From positions 62,001-126,000 of the forward strand of contig JAQGDQ010000308.1 in NCBI GenBank assembly GCA_030141605.1: a DNA stretch of 64,000 nt, given 5' to 3'. The position numbers and the translations under genes were made by a program. The notes beneath the pieces are model-generated. The model was given only the letters and a program-made list of their open reading frames with translations, was not told the origin of the DNA and ran no database searches. This DNA is from Tubiluchus corallicola (lineage: Eukaryota > Priapulida > Priapulimorpha > Priapulimorphida > Tubiluchidae). This document shows positions 14,693 to 27,242 of this stretch, in pieces; position 1 is the first letter of the stretch; every line of letters begins with the position of its first letter.

Positions 14693-17600
14693 ATGGGAAA
14701 GAAGAAGGCTAATGCACTTGGTAATGCCATTATTCGAAACAAGCATGGAGGCAAAGGAAGACGAGGTCAACAATCTTTTGTAAGTGTAACCCCATTGTCT
14801 AGTAATTTTTGATAGTGATAGTTTTATTGTCTTGGCTAGACAAACAAAATGAATCTGTTGAATCACACAAATAAGAAATACAGCTAATAAATATATAACT
14901 CAACATGTATACTGGAAACTATTGTTGCATATTCTTACGTGCTTCTTCCCATTAATGGCTGTTATCGGTCATATGGTTTTCCTGCCTTTGACCACAAGTT
15001 GTGACAGTTAAAAATGTTGCATAATTGATTTTTTAAATAATGCTAAAAAACTTAACAAAAGAGTGTAAGAATTTTATTTTATGGTGATGATATTGGCTAA
15101 TGATTTCTAGGAGCGTTAATTATTATTTGGGTATATCAGTAGTTAGGATTGTTGTGAATTAAAAGCATGCTTATCACCTCACAATTTTTGTTAAAATGTT
15201 GTCAACATTTACTCTTGTGAAATTTTTCAGCTACACACTAGCGAAATTAACGATGGTTACGACTGGGGACGATTGAACTTGCAATCTGTCACTGAGCAGA
15301 GTGCGTTAGATGACTTTCTAAATACAGCAGAATTAGCAGGCACTGAATTTACAGCTGGTATCTAAAATGTTATATTTCAAACATAGACTATTATTTTGTA
15401 TTATTTCCCTGTTTCTCTTCAGTGAAACTTAATATAACTTACCTAGATTTTTCTTTGTTAGTGTGTAAGGCAATGCTGTGTCATTCAATTTCCGGTTCTT
15501 CGACAGATCAGCTAGATGGGATGATTTATATTAAAATGTTAGAGTGTTTACATTATTTTTAATAAGTCTGTTAAATTAGATCTCTGAACAACACATCCGG
15601 AAAAAGTCTTAACTATATCAAAAAAGGTAAACACAAAGCTGCAACGTATAATTACCTTTTCAGGTAAGGCTCTGCATGTCTTTATACTCCGCGGCGTTAG
15701 GTTTAACTTTGCTATTAAATTGAGTTTTATGAAAATAGTGAGATTGTCTTAGAGTGTTTAACAGACCTCATCATGGGTCTTTGGGAAAGAATTTAAAAAT
15801 GACAGTTAAGGATGTCTATTTCATAAATTTGGATGCACTGTCATATTAAATTAAAAGTAATTGGTATTAAGCTTAGTGTTTTAGCCTCATAATTTAATAT
15901 CGTAAGATATTTTCGTAGATTTTTCTGCTATGATAATGGTTACCTGTTTTTTAGATTATTAAATTATTCATTTACTATTCACTTCTCTAATTGCCGGAGC
16001 AAAATTTAATAGTTTTTTTAAATGTTGGGCTTTATTAGATAATAGCACAACAAATAAGAAGTCAGTTTTAACCCCACAACCATACTGAGCAAGTATCATT
16101 ATAATCTCTGGGGTCACACGTCCTCTGACATGACTCTTACAATCACTTTAGTCGATGTTGTCCTGTTTTGTGCAACCTTCCATGTGTCTGTATTTTTGAT
16201 GTCTAGTGGTGTACTGATAAGAACTTTTTTGATGAGATTAATGTTAATTAGCTACTGTCCTCCTTTTGATAGTCATATAACATATTCTATCCTTCTCCTT
16301 TTGATTTTATTTATCCATTCGTCGGCCTTGACTTTATTGTACAGATTCTGGTTTGACATTTTCTTCGGTCATTTTATTCCTAGAATGTTCCTGTTGTTTC
16401 TTCTTTGGAATGCATCTATTTGTGATTTGTGATGTGTATTGATTATCCATAATTCTAAGTTGTAGAGAAACAAAATTTTCGCAAGTGCATCAAAGACTCT
16501 CAGTGACTCTTAATTTTGTTTCTAGACTGAACCTCTTATATTCAAAGTTTTTTGTTAATTTGGAATATGCTGCTAGTGCTAATATTTTTCTTCTTGATAT
16601 ATTTTCATCTGTTGCTAGAATACTGCCTATACTGTCTACAGTCTTTATGATAGTCATTTTATGGCCGTGTCCTGTTACCTGCAGCTTTCTTAGTTTATGA
16701 GCAAGTTCATCAACTGTAATCAACTGTTCATCACAGTTTGAAAAATTGTTGTGTCCTATAATTTATGTTTAAATACTGTTTACGAAACTAAATAATTGAA
16801 AAATTGTTGTATCCTATAATTTATGTTTAAATACTGTTTACGAAACTAAATAATTGCTATCAGCTTTTGATAATGATAACTGATGTATATTAGCAATGGC
16901 TAAATGATAAGGTTTAGACCATTATTTCTTGAAAGTGTCATTGTGTTACTGTTTGAAATGGCAGAATCATTCACACAACTTAAGTGAAGCTGCCAAGCAG
17001 AGACAACTTGAACTTATTTGGTAAAAATCTTAGCTTATTGTACTGCATGTTATGTATTAGCTGTCTTATGATGATACACAGCAGTTGCCTGAATGTCATA
17101 TTTTAACATGTTAATGATTCCAACTGTTTTTGCAGAGAAGCTTAACGTTACTGTTGTTTCACCTAACACTGGGGGATTGCCTAGCAAAGAAGAGCTTGCT
17201 TCTGTTATAGACACACAGAATAAATATCGGGAACATTTGAATATACCTCGAAGGTATTTTTTTATGTTTTAATGTATTTTCGTAATTGTAAAGTGCTACG
17301 CTAATAGCAAATAAGTAATGTTAAGCAGAGAATGTTGCAGTGTTTATGAAGTAGTGGAAAAGTGAAACTAAATAGAGTTTTGACCTCGTCTCACAATATA
17401 TAGATCATACAGCACCAGTTTCTACTGTATAGCTTTATGGATAAAGCATTTCACATATAATATCAATTCATTAAGATTAGCATACGATAGTGGAATCAGA
17501 AAAGTTTTTGGCTTACTATATAATTTAGTGCTAGTAAAGTGTGCACTTGGTTAAATTACTTACATTTACTGCTGTCAACAGGCAGCTTGTGCTTAGCTTG

Positions 17601-20600
17601 AAACTGTGTGTGATAAACAGCGATAAACAGTGTGATAATACATTGTTGAATGTATTAGCCAGAAATCTGGGTTGGGCCTACAGATCTTGCTTTTTAAAAG
17701 TGTAATGTTATTTTGTATGACTGTGTAATTTTTGCATACCACATTATGTTTATGTGTTTAATTGCTGATACACTTACTGCAAATATTATGCACCTTGCAC
17801 TTGTACTTAAATTATTAGTGCAGAATTGTTTAGCCATTTAACTGAAAGTTTTTTCTGGTCAATAAATTTCAGTAAAGTGAAGTAACAGAAATTTTGGCAG
17901 TTTTTCAGGCATGTTGATTTTATCGGGTTTTGCCAGCAATTGTACAAGTTAATCTTCATATCTATTTATACTAGATAGACTGAATATTCAAAAAATGGGC
18001 TTTTTGTTTCAGACCCAATTGGGATAGTAACACCACGGCAGAACAATTGCAAAGTAAAGAACAAGAGGATTTTCTAAATTGGAGAAGAAGTTTGGCACAG
18101 TATGAAGCTATTTATTGATATACTGGGTGGCCTTTAAAAAACTTCACCAAATTCAAAGTTCGTAGCCTAAAACATTTGAAGTAATCTGGGTAGAAATTTT
18201 TGACGCTTTAGCATGAGCATGCTGTGTACAGTTGGTGCAAGTTTCAATGCCTTAGTTATTGTAACTATTTTCAGAAAGATAAAATTCACAAAGCAAGAAT
18301 TGATGTACTAAGGAAAACGAATTTCTTTACAACAGTTATTACAGGTAGTCCACCAGATTACAGCTAAAATACTGAGGCTGTATTTTATTTTTTTGTTAGT
18401 AGGTGACTTTGGTAGGTTTGGGTAAGGTGTATTATGAGTTTTCACACTAGTGTCAAGCTTCCCACACTGAGTTAGAATGTCAGGCTAGTGGGCTGCTTCT
18501 AGAGTCGTGTTTTTGTAAATATACTTGCTTGCTTGCTTATAAGGTCATATAGGAGAGTGCAACCTCTGTAGTTGGGTAGTTGGATTAACAGATAAAGTAT
18601 TACTTCTTCACTCTGCTTGTACTACGGCAAGGCTGATTTTGCTCTGTCAAATAATATCTGCAAGAATGTTCCATAAAAATTGCTATTTGATGTTTTTCTA
18701 TATCAGGTTTGTTGTTTAATGTATGTTAGTTACAATTTGACTTGTTGAGAATTTATTAAATAAGATAAGGTTTACAATCAGAAAGTAAAAATATGAATGT
18801 AGATCTAGAAAACAAAGTTTTTAACTTTCATTGCTAGGCATTAGACATATCCATTGATGTTGTGCTTCAAATAAATGAGGCTGTAGTTAACAGGGAAACA
18901 ATATTATAACAAACAGTTGCACATATTAGAGGCCCAGAGAAAGAACTGGATTTAAAAGTAGCTGTCCTGTACTTTGAAATGTTCATGCCAAAGACTGTCA
19001 CAGTTGAAAAACCAGTAGAGGTACAAAAGTAGTAATAAATACTGTTAAATACTGCTTTTAAATATGGTCACATGCTTTTAAATAAATTAGTAATGAGAAG
19101 GTTTCAGAACTATCAAAGTTCATTTTTCTTTGGAATGTTCATCTTAGATCAATTATGAGCTAAGCATTAATCATAAGTTGATTTTTTGCAAGACATAAAA
19201 AAACTATTAATTGGATTTGGATTATTTTAGGCTGGAAGAAATTCAGCATTTGGTGGTCACTCCATATGAGAAAAATCTAGATTTGTGGAGACAGCTTTGG
19301 CGTGTCATTGAAAGAAGGTACAGTGTGGGATATCACAGTTAAGAAAACAAATCATTCTGAAAATAAACTTCTTTATCTAATTCAAGATCTCCAAGCTGGT
19401 ATGCAACACTTAACTACATGACCTACTTAATATCATTAAGTAGATGGACCAGACGAGCATCTCATTATCTAGGAGTTTGTTTTAGGATGAGATCCTGAAC
19501 CAGATCTCTTAGATATATATATATTTTTCCTCCATGAAGTAAATAAACAGCTGAGGAAAGTATGGCAAATTAAGCCATCTAGAAGCCAAATCAACCATCC
19601 ATTTACTAACCAGGCGCAGCACAACTTAACTTCGGTCCCTAAATACACCACGTAATCACTTCACCTGGATATTTTCCTTACCCCAACGAAAATAACAATG
19701 AAAGACATTAAACAAAAATGTTTTTTTTTTGTTGTTAAGGATTGAAACAATTAACAAAAATCTGAAAATAAAGAAACTGGAAACACAGCTACTTTTCTAT
19801 TACTTTAGTTTCAGGTTTTTATTGTGGGATTTTCAGAATTATAGGCCCGGTTTAAAGTGAGTGACATGGTTGCTGTGCTGTACTGTTTCACTGATTGCAT
19901 TTGCTTCTAGTGATGTTGTAGTACAAATAGTGGATGCAAGAGATCCCTGTATATTCCGCTGTGAGGATTTAGAGAAAAACGTGAAAGAAGTTGATCCAGA
20001 AAAAGTTAACATGATCTTGGTGAACAAGTCGGATCTGTTAACCCAAGGACAAAGGTTGGTTGTTTTGATTTGTACAAATTCCATTTTTTTGTTTTTAAAT
20101 TACCATATTTTTTAATAACTTTAAATTATTTTTTCAGTCACATATTGACTATAGGCATACAAAAAGCCAGAAAATTGTAATGTACGAATGTTTTTAATGA
20201 ACAAATATACTTAATTTACGTCACTTTTAATATATGTATTATATAATAATATAATAATATATATAATATATATAGAAAAAAACCAAACCATCTGTAAAAA
20301 GAGTCTCCTTACTTATAACCTTGGAACATTTAAGAGGAACATCAAGTGAATTCTGTCCGAGCTCTCTATATCATCAGTTCCTACATCATCTTAGTATGTT
20401 TACCTGCTGGGATATTTTTATTTAAAAACACAATATTAAGTGCACCTAAAAACAATATTATGTGTTTATGTAATAAACTGCTCAGATCAAATTAATAAAC
20501 TATAAACTAACTAGCATGGCCCTCAAAAGCATATCACGCAAAGTTAGAACTATGCATTATTTTTCGCTACAACATGAAATGCTATTTAACCTATTCATCA

Positions 20601-23600
20601 ATGATCAATACAATAATTTACCGAAACCTTATGTGATGCTTTGTTTTGCTGAGAATAATACATATAACATACGAATGGGCTATAATTCTATGCAGGCATT
20701 CTAAAACAACCTAAGTTCAGTTTCTTTTCTTTGATGTATGCATTGTGAAGAATGGCGAGCCTGCTGGACCTCTTGTCATGGAAATTTTGTATACATTCAG
20801 TTATCCATAGACAGTGTGTAAGTAATCCCACAACGAAGATATGAAATAAATGAAAAAACAAGTCGTTTTATTTTTTCATTTCTTTGTTCTAGGATTTTGT
20901 AATTATTTTTTTAATGTTTGTCCTTAAAAGTTATTTCGGAGTTGCATATCAGCAGAATTCATATCTGTTAGGTATATTGGTGCACTTCAAGGTACTATAA
21001 AGCAATATGAAATAGGTGATAATGTTTTTATTGCTTGATCTTTGTAAGTGAGAACTGAACCAGTGAACAGCAGTAAAATGTGTTAAACTGAGTTGAATTT
21101 TTTCCACGCATCTTGAGTTTTTTAGGCACAATTATAATGATAGCAGAAAGGATCTTTCTGTAAAACTTATGACACACCAAGGCATCCAGTGTTTGGAAGG
21201 TAGAAAGCACGTACATTTTGTCAATGGATGATGAAACCAAAGATTTTTGCAACAGGTCCTGGAAGCTCTTCTTATTTTTTGAGCATTGAGCATCCAAAGC
21301 GACTGTTCCTCAAACCAGCAAATGATGAATGGGCCAATGAATTGTTATTATTATTATGCAAATAAATAATGTAAAAAAGGAAAGCAGTGCAAAAGCAAAT
21401 TATTATCGTCCATTGTGTTTTTTGTGAAAGAACATAGATATTGGATGCCAAATGTTTTGTTGCCACCTTACTACCAAGTGAACACTAGGTGTTGGATGCT
21501 GTAAGCCAGACACCAGTTGCTGGATGCTTTGGTTTATTTTAAGCTTAATTTAGAGTAGAGTGCTGAGCTGCAACTTATTCATATTTATTCATATTTGTAG
21601 AGAACAGTGGGCTAACTATTATGATGAAATTGGTGTAATAGCTGTGTTTTGGTCAGCTACAATGCAATCTAAAAGTGTGAAGGTTTGTATAACTATTTGT
21701 TACGCCCCTAAAACCCGGAAACAAGTATTATTAATAAAGGATAATTCTGTAAAATTTAATTAAGCGTGTACAATAATAAATCGTTTATGCAAAAATACTG
21801 AAGATTTGCAGTTTCGATATATTTACATAAGTGTAGATTCATATTCATTTGGGATTTGTAAATGTATTAGGCTCGGTGTTCTACCTCCTTTTCATTACAG
21901 ACATGTTATAATTATTATTGGGTTGTACTGATTCTTAATTCTATGTTGTGCATGTTACACTTCAATGTCCAGTCCACACGATCCTTCAAAATACTGACAG
22001 TAAAAATACTGACATTCAGAAGAATGTTCACATGATAATTTTTCGCTGACAGTTAAAAATCAAGTTCAGCTTGATATCGTCAAACTTGAATGGCATTCAA
22101 ATTTCAGTGTTACTGTCGGCGTCTGCACGGTCCGTGAACATTAACAAACTCGAGACTGGCAGTGTTTTGATTGACTTTGTGTGTGGTCTATAAGGAAGTG
22201 AATATGAACAAACATACAAGAACATGTCAGTATTTTTTGAATATTTTTGTTAAGTTTTTGATCTACAGTTCAGTAGTCAAGTTTCAGTTTTTATTTTGCA
22301 GAAGTCTGATCCGCAAAGGAACTCAAGCGATGATAATAATGACAACAGAAGTGGTGATAGTGAAATTGTTGAGAGTGAAACTGATACGGTGCCTTTTGGT
22401 GATTTGAAAATTGTAGCAACTAATGGAAATGAAGATAGTCACGTAAATTCGTTGACAGTAAAACGTGATGATAATCAAACCAGTTTATGCCAAAATTGTT
22501 GTGATGCTGCTAAAATGTCGAACTCTGTTAATGAAGGAGAGATGTTATTCAATGCAACTAAAGTCAACTCTCTAATGAATTCAGAAATATGTCCATCTGT
22601 TGCTTTGGATGATGCTGCAAGTAAAGACACTACTTCCAGCAAAGGACAATTATTAAGTACAGAGGAATTATTGAATTTATTCAGAACAATTCATACTGGA
22701 AAGAAAGTCACACCTGGTTTAACTGTAATCGGATTGGTGAGGCATTAAAACTGTATCTTCATTATTTCCAAACTGAGTGATATAGTCAGCTGTAGTACAA
22801 TTATGTTTTAGCATTGTCTTCATGCACATGACTGACTATTTTCACTTTACTGGTTACCAGTGCTGAGTGTTGAATATTATATTCGATTTAATTTTCAAAT
22901 ATTGAAGCTCACACTTCAATTGTAAATATATAATTACAACTTTATAATTTTTTGTGTGGCCAAAAATGAGGTTTGCGCTATAACAATTAACTCTGGTACA
23001 TTGAATTTATGCTCTTGAATTACCTGTTGTAACCTGTTTATGTTATATGTGTTTACTTAAGAAGAAGTGGTTTATTTAGTTAGATCATGCAGACTCTGTT
23101 TCTGCAGATTGCGTGTAAATTGATATTTATTGTACTTCGTTAAATAAGTGTGTTTATCAACTGTATTTTTGATGGATATTGTGATGTTATATGTGATTTG
23201 ATTTTTGTTTGCTCTAGGTTGGGTATCCAAATGTTGGTAAAAGTTCGACTATCAACACCTTACTGGAAGACAAAAAAGTGGCAGTTTCAGCAACTCCTGG
23301 AAAAACAAAGCATTTTCAGGTAAATTTTCAACCCTTCCATCTGCAGGTCATCAAGTCTGCAAATGTTGTATTTGCATAGCACACTGACTTGTATTCAACC
23401 ATGGCTTTATTTGCATTTGTGGTGATTTGCCATACTAAATCAGTTGTAATTAGTCCACCCGTTCAGAGCGATGGACCTATTTCTTAGATTACAATCTTTT
23501 CTACTTCTCAGATTTCGATATCTTCTCTACTAACTTCCACTTGTTGAACATGATAAAGATATATATCTGGTTACATATTTCACAACTAAGTGCACCGGCA

Positions 23601-26600
23601 ACAAACTTTCATGCATTTGTGGAAACAAAATAAGGAAATTCACTTCAATACAGCATAACACTCTTCTCTTGAGTGTTGTACTACCAAAAGCAGTGCTTCT
23701 GGTGCTTCAATTTCTTCTTAGTTTTCCTTTTGCAGCCAGTATTTTTTAAGTTTCTGGTGGTGATAGCTCTCGGATTGATCATGGAACAAGGCAGCATGAA
23801 CAGCAATTCCCTACCTATTCGTTACACATAGTGCCTGGCTGTCATACTTGTGAATAATCTTGTTCCATTATTTTGTGACAGATTGCAGTTAATGCATGAG
23901 ATACAGATACTGATTAGTTCATTTTTCTTAAAATCGTTTTATGACTTTTGAACAGACACTCCACGTAGATGATACGGTGGTTTTATGTGATTGCCCCGGT
24001 TTGGTTATGCCTACATTTGTTGCTACAAAAGCACACATGGTCTTGAGTGGTATTTTACCTATTGACCAAATGCGTGACCATGTACCTCCCATATCCCTGA
24101 TATCCTTTTTTAATATTAGTAGTAAGTCTGGGCTCCTCTTATTTACCACGCCAAGATTGAGCACAGTGAGTTTCATTATCATTGGTAACTTTGTTGAGAC
24201 TTGTGTTCTGTCAAAATGCTGAAAACACATTTTATGTAATGGCTGTTTCTATAAATGTGCACTTTTAAGTATTCTTACATACTTATAAAAATCACAACAC
24301 ACGCATGCACACGCACGTGCACACACACATACACACATGCAGAACCTAAACAAGTAGGAACATTAAATTGTATTGTTTGTGTTGGTAACATATCACAAGT
24401 ATGCTGCTTGTGCAGGGAATTTTCATAGGAATTTATTTTGTTTCTGTAACCTTGACTAATTACCACGTGTGTCAGAATATTCCGCGACATTTATTGGAAA
24501 GAACTTATGGGATCATCATTCCTAAACCAGATGAAGGAGAAAATGAGGATAGACCTCCGACTGCCGAGGAGCTGCTTAATGCCTATGGTTGTAAGTATTA
24601 CATAGCTTTAACAGATTAAAACATGAAGACAGCTCAAGTATTTTTCTGGCAAGTCTAAATATTGTCTTCCGAGTTTTGTACTTGTTGCATTAGAAAGCCA
24701 CATAAACATAGAAATTATTGCATCATACTGGGAAAATGTTTTTCATAATGTGCTAAATTTGGCATTGGAAATGTGTGTTCAACCAACCAACAAACTGAAA
24801 TGTTTCCAAAAATTGCTGAAGTAACTGGATGTGGCAAAATTTTCGAGTAGAGACCACAATGGTTTTCTTTTCTTCAATTGTTTTTGGGCATCTCGAGACC
24901 AAGCACAAACAGCACACTGCTATTATTGCGATGTAAGAGTCGACTATGAAGTCCTTTAGAGCCTGCTGTTCAATGCCCTGCTTGTCACTCAAGCACAGTA
25001 TGTTACTCCAGTGTTTGGTTGCTTGTTACTTGCACCAGTCAAGTCACCAGGCATTCTAAGAAAACAACTACTGTCGTACATTTGCGATTCTTACTTTGAC
25101 TTGTCATTCTAAAATGTACGCACCCAACAATTAAATTTAATATTATTTACAGATATGAGAGGATTCATGACATCGCAAGGGAGACCAGATGGTCCAAGAT
25201 CTGCTAGACTTATTCTTAAGGATTATGTTTGTGTGAGTAAGGTGTTATTTGGATGGCTAGTCGGTCACAGATAATCAAAGACACTTCTTTTTTAATTGAC
25301 TGCATACGTAACTGTGTAGCTGTTCATTGCGTCAACTAAACTATAATGTGATGAGTTAAATTGTGAAGCTGTTGCTCATGAAATACAGTAGTTAATTTAA
25401 AAAGTCAACATTTTTTGAAATCTAAAATTTAGTCAGTAAAGAAAATATCAAGTGATTAATGAATGAATGAATTAAGTGGATCTTGGCAAATGAATACCTC
25501 CATCTGCTTTCATCATACTGTAACTAACATAATACGAAATGGGCTAAAATAATTGGCTGTGGCTGTGATAAATCTGCACTAATAAGTTTTGGCAGTGCAG
25601 ACTTCGGCTAAAAAAATTGAGAGCAGGTGAGCTGGCCCCGAAAAGTGAAGTAAACTTGTGATAAAAACTTTTGTAAATAAGATCTTTCTTATCATGCCAC
25701 CTTTGCATTTATTCTGTTTTTGTTTTCAAACATATTTTTCTGTTAAACGACTGACTTATTAGAAACAGATTTGTAAACTCAACTAGATTCATGAACTATC
25801 AATCAGTGGCATTCTTCATTCTTTATAATTGACATGTTTAATCCATTACCATTTGCATTTTTTTCAAACAATGGTTATCACATTTTTGCACTATGTACCA
25901 TATAGCTATGACGTTTACTATGATTTTGTACGATGACAGCATAACTCTAAAATGGCATTTCTATACTGTTTGGCTTACCAGCAGACCATGAAAGGGTGGT
26001 ATAGGAATTAAGATCCAGGACTTTTGCTGATCTTGTTTAAATGCAGTTTGAATTGCTCATTATTTTTGCCATGCCCTGAGAACTACTTGAAAAGATGTGA
26101 TTAATCAAGTCACCGATATTTTAGTTTATTGATGTTTGTTATACAGTGTTACTTTGAAGCATTTCTTCTGGTTATATAGGCTTGGTGCATCATGATGAAC
26201 TCGATTTCAGAAGTGTTACTTTACAAGAAAAATATGCAGACAAATTTTAGTTGTCGGTTACAATTAATAGCACTTTGTTTATAGTAAAAAAATTTAATAA
26301 TAACGTGTTATTCAGTCATTATTACACTTCATAGGGAAAGCTGTTACACTGTCGAGCTCCACCTGGTGTTGAACAAGAAAAGTATCAGGTTTTCCATCAC
26401 ATTCAAACTGGACAGAAACTAAACAAGAAAAGCGAGCACTCACATGTCAAAAGTAAAAGCAAATTAGTGGACGAAAGTTTTTTCAGTCAGGTAAATTAGC
26501 AAATTCTCAAGTGTTGAGCTACTATAATAGTGTCGTTGTTCTGTTGTCCTTATTGTTTTTTACTGTTCTTGTTGCACCTCCTTTTGTAACAGGGTAGAAA

Positions 26601-26992
26601 ACATAACTACGATCAAAAATTTAGAAAAATACCATTAGCTATGTGGCTTATTTGTGCATTAGATTAATTATATTTTGTAAAATTATCTTTCTTTTTTGTT
26701 TCTTTACTGTCATCTGTACCCTTTTGTTTACAACTGTAAACTATTTATCAGCTAAGTACTTATTGTCATCCTTATATAGCATTATATACAACATCAGAAG
26801 TCGTTATATGCATTTAGATGTGACGTACCTTGTTCTCATTTTCTTCAGGTGGACACCAAGGCTCATGTAAAAGGTACGGGTGTGCGTAAAGGGCCTCCAC
26901 AACCAAGTGTTGGCAAACCCCATCGTAAACATCACAATAAAAACAAAAAAGAGAAACTACGGCGTGTGTTTGGACATTTAGATCAAGTTTAG
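14693..26992 (+). CDS. LSG1: LSG1, large-subunit GTPase 1 homologue (14 exons, complete)
   Basis: Exons: 14693-14779, 15231-15357, 17136-17253, 18013-18099, 19231-19317, 19911-20054, 21601-21682, 22302-22736, 23218-23319, 23956-24099, 24467-24590, 25153-25232, 26335-26490, 26849-26992. They join without a frame break into 638 codons plus stop (human LSG1 is about 658 aa). LSG1 is the cytoplasmic GTPase that releases the NMD3 export adaptor from pre-60S subunits. GTPase motifs appear in circularly permuted order: DAR 177-179, G4 NKSD 207-210, G5 SA 235-236, then an acidic low-complexity spacer (about 245-370), G1 GYPNVGKS 391-398, switch-I SATPGKTKHF about 413-422, and G3 DCPG 435-438. Near the N-terminus, DGYDWGRLNLQSVTEQS is a family signature. 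The Lys/Arg-rich C-terminus resembles human LSG1. All introns are GT-AG except intron 10, which is AT-AC. An AATAAA lies at 27237-27242. Start choice: MGKKKANALG matches the basic family N-terminus. Confidence 0.96.
14780..15230 (+). other. LSG1: LSG1 intron 1
   Basis: GT-AG intron with no gene inside. The acceptor is TTTTTCAG. Confidence 0.8.
16080..16735 (-). mobile_element. Non-LTR retrotransposon fragment (3' part of reverse transcriptase), antisense in LSG1 intron 2
   Basis: Minus-strand translation, with frameshifts, gives the post-catalytic RT region: KMTIIKTVDSIGS, then SRRKILALAAYSKLTKNFEY and FSLETKLRVTESL. Next come FLYNLELWIIN and IDAFQRRNNRNILGIKWPKK, then a Lys/Arg-rich tail. 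This is the block following YADD in LINE ORF2 proteins (tyrosine-x-E-x-W and DAFQRR-x3-R-x-LGI-x-WP). It is a 5'-truncated, decayed copy, of a different family from the element at 7545-10858. The two ORFs called across it on the plus strand are shadows. Confidence 0.82.
16740..16855. repeat. 58-bp tandem duplication
   Basis: Copies 16740-16797 and 16798-16855 begin GAAAAATTGTTGT and differ at one base (GTGTCC versus GTATCC). The duplication lies in LSG1 intron 2 beside the retrotransposon fragment. Confidence 0.95.
17254..19230 (+). other. LSG1: LSG1 introns 3 and 4 (with exon 4 between them)
   Basis: Two GT-AG introns, 17254-18012 and 18100-19230. Apart from exon 4 at 18013-18099 I see no gene or clear repeat termini. 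Confidence 0.7.
20055..22301 (+). other. LSG1: LSG1 introns 6 and 7
   Basis: Introns 20055-21600 and 21683-22301. They contain a TA-rich low-complexity tract (about 20229-20275) and a short (ATT)n run near 21346-21358. ORFs in them are chance. Confidence 0.7.
24100..24466 (+). other. LSG1: AT-AC (U12-type) intron 10 of LSG1
   Basis: Exon 10 must end after ...VPPISL and exon 11 must begin VCQNIPRH to keep the LSG1 reading frame. No GT donor exists at that point. The intron starts ATATCCTTTTT (24100-24110), matching the U12 5' site (A/G)TATCCTTT. It ends CCTTGACTAATTACCAC. The branch motif CCTTGAC (24450-24456) has its adenine 11 nt from the terminal AC at 24465-24466. Donor, branch site and short branch-to-acceptor distance all fit the minor spliceosome. 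Length is 367 nt. Confidence 0.93.
24591..26334 (+). other. LSG1: LSG1 introns 11 and 12
   Basis: Introns 24591-25152 and 25233-26334, flanking exon 12 (25153-25232). A 79-codon minus-strand ORF at 24753-24992 has no recognisable domain. Confidence 0.7.
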
Positions 26993-27236
26993 TCTTCTAT
27001 GCATGATTATGAAGTGTATACCATTTCTGTAAAATATATTGTAAATGTTAAATGTGATTAGATTTTTTAAGACAGTCGTCTGTTGATTATTCATATCCTT
27101 ACACTACAGCTGCATCATAAATTTGCAAACTCAGAGATGTCCCAATCACAAATTTCATACACTATAAAAACTATTACGTCAATCAAAGTTACTTCATTCT
27201 AATTTAGTATGTGAATCAGTTAAATATGTAACAAGT

Positions 27237-27242
27237 AATAAA
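27237..27242 (+). terminator. Candidate LSG1 polyadenylation signal AATAAA
   Basis: First canonical AATAAA downstream of the LSG1 stop, 245 bp after it. Confidence 0.5.

Noticed and set aside
24753-24992. 79-codon minus-strand ORF in LSG1 intron 11 as a transposase fragment
   Set aside because: No conserved motif could be recognised and the frame closes on both sides without splice sites that extend it.
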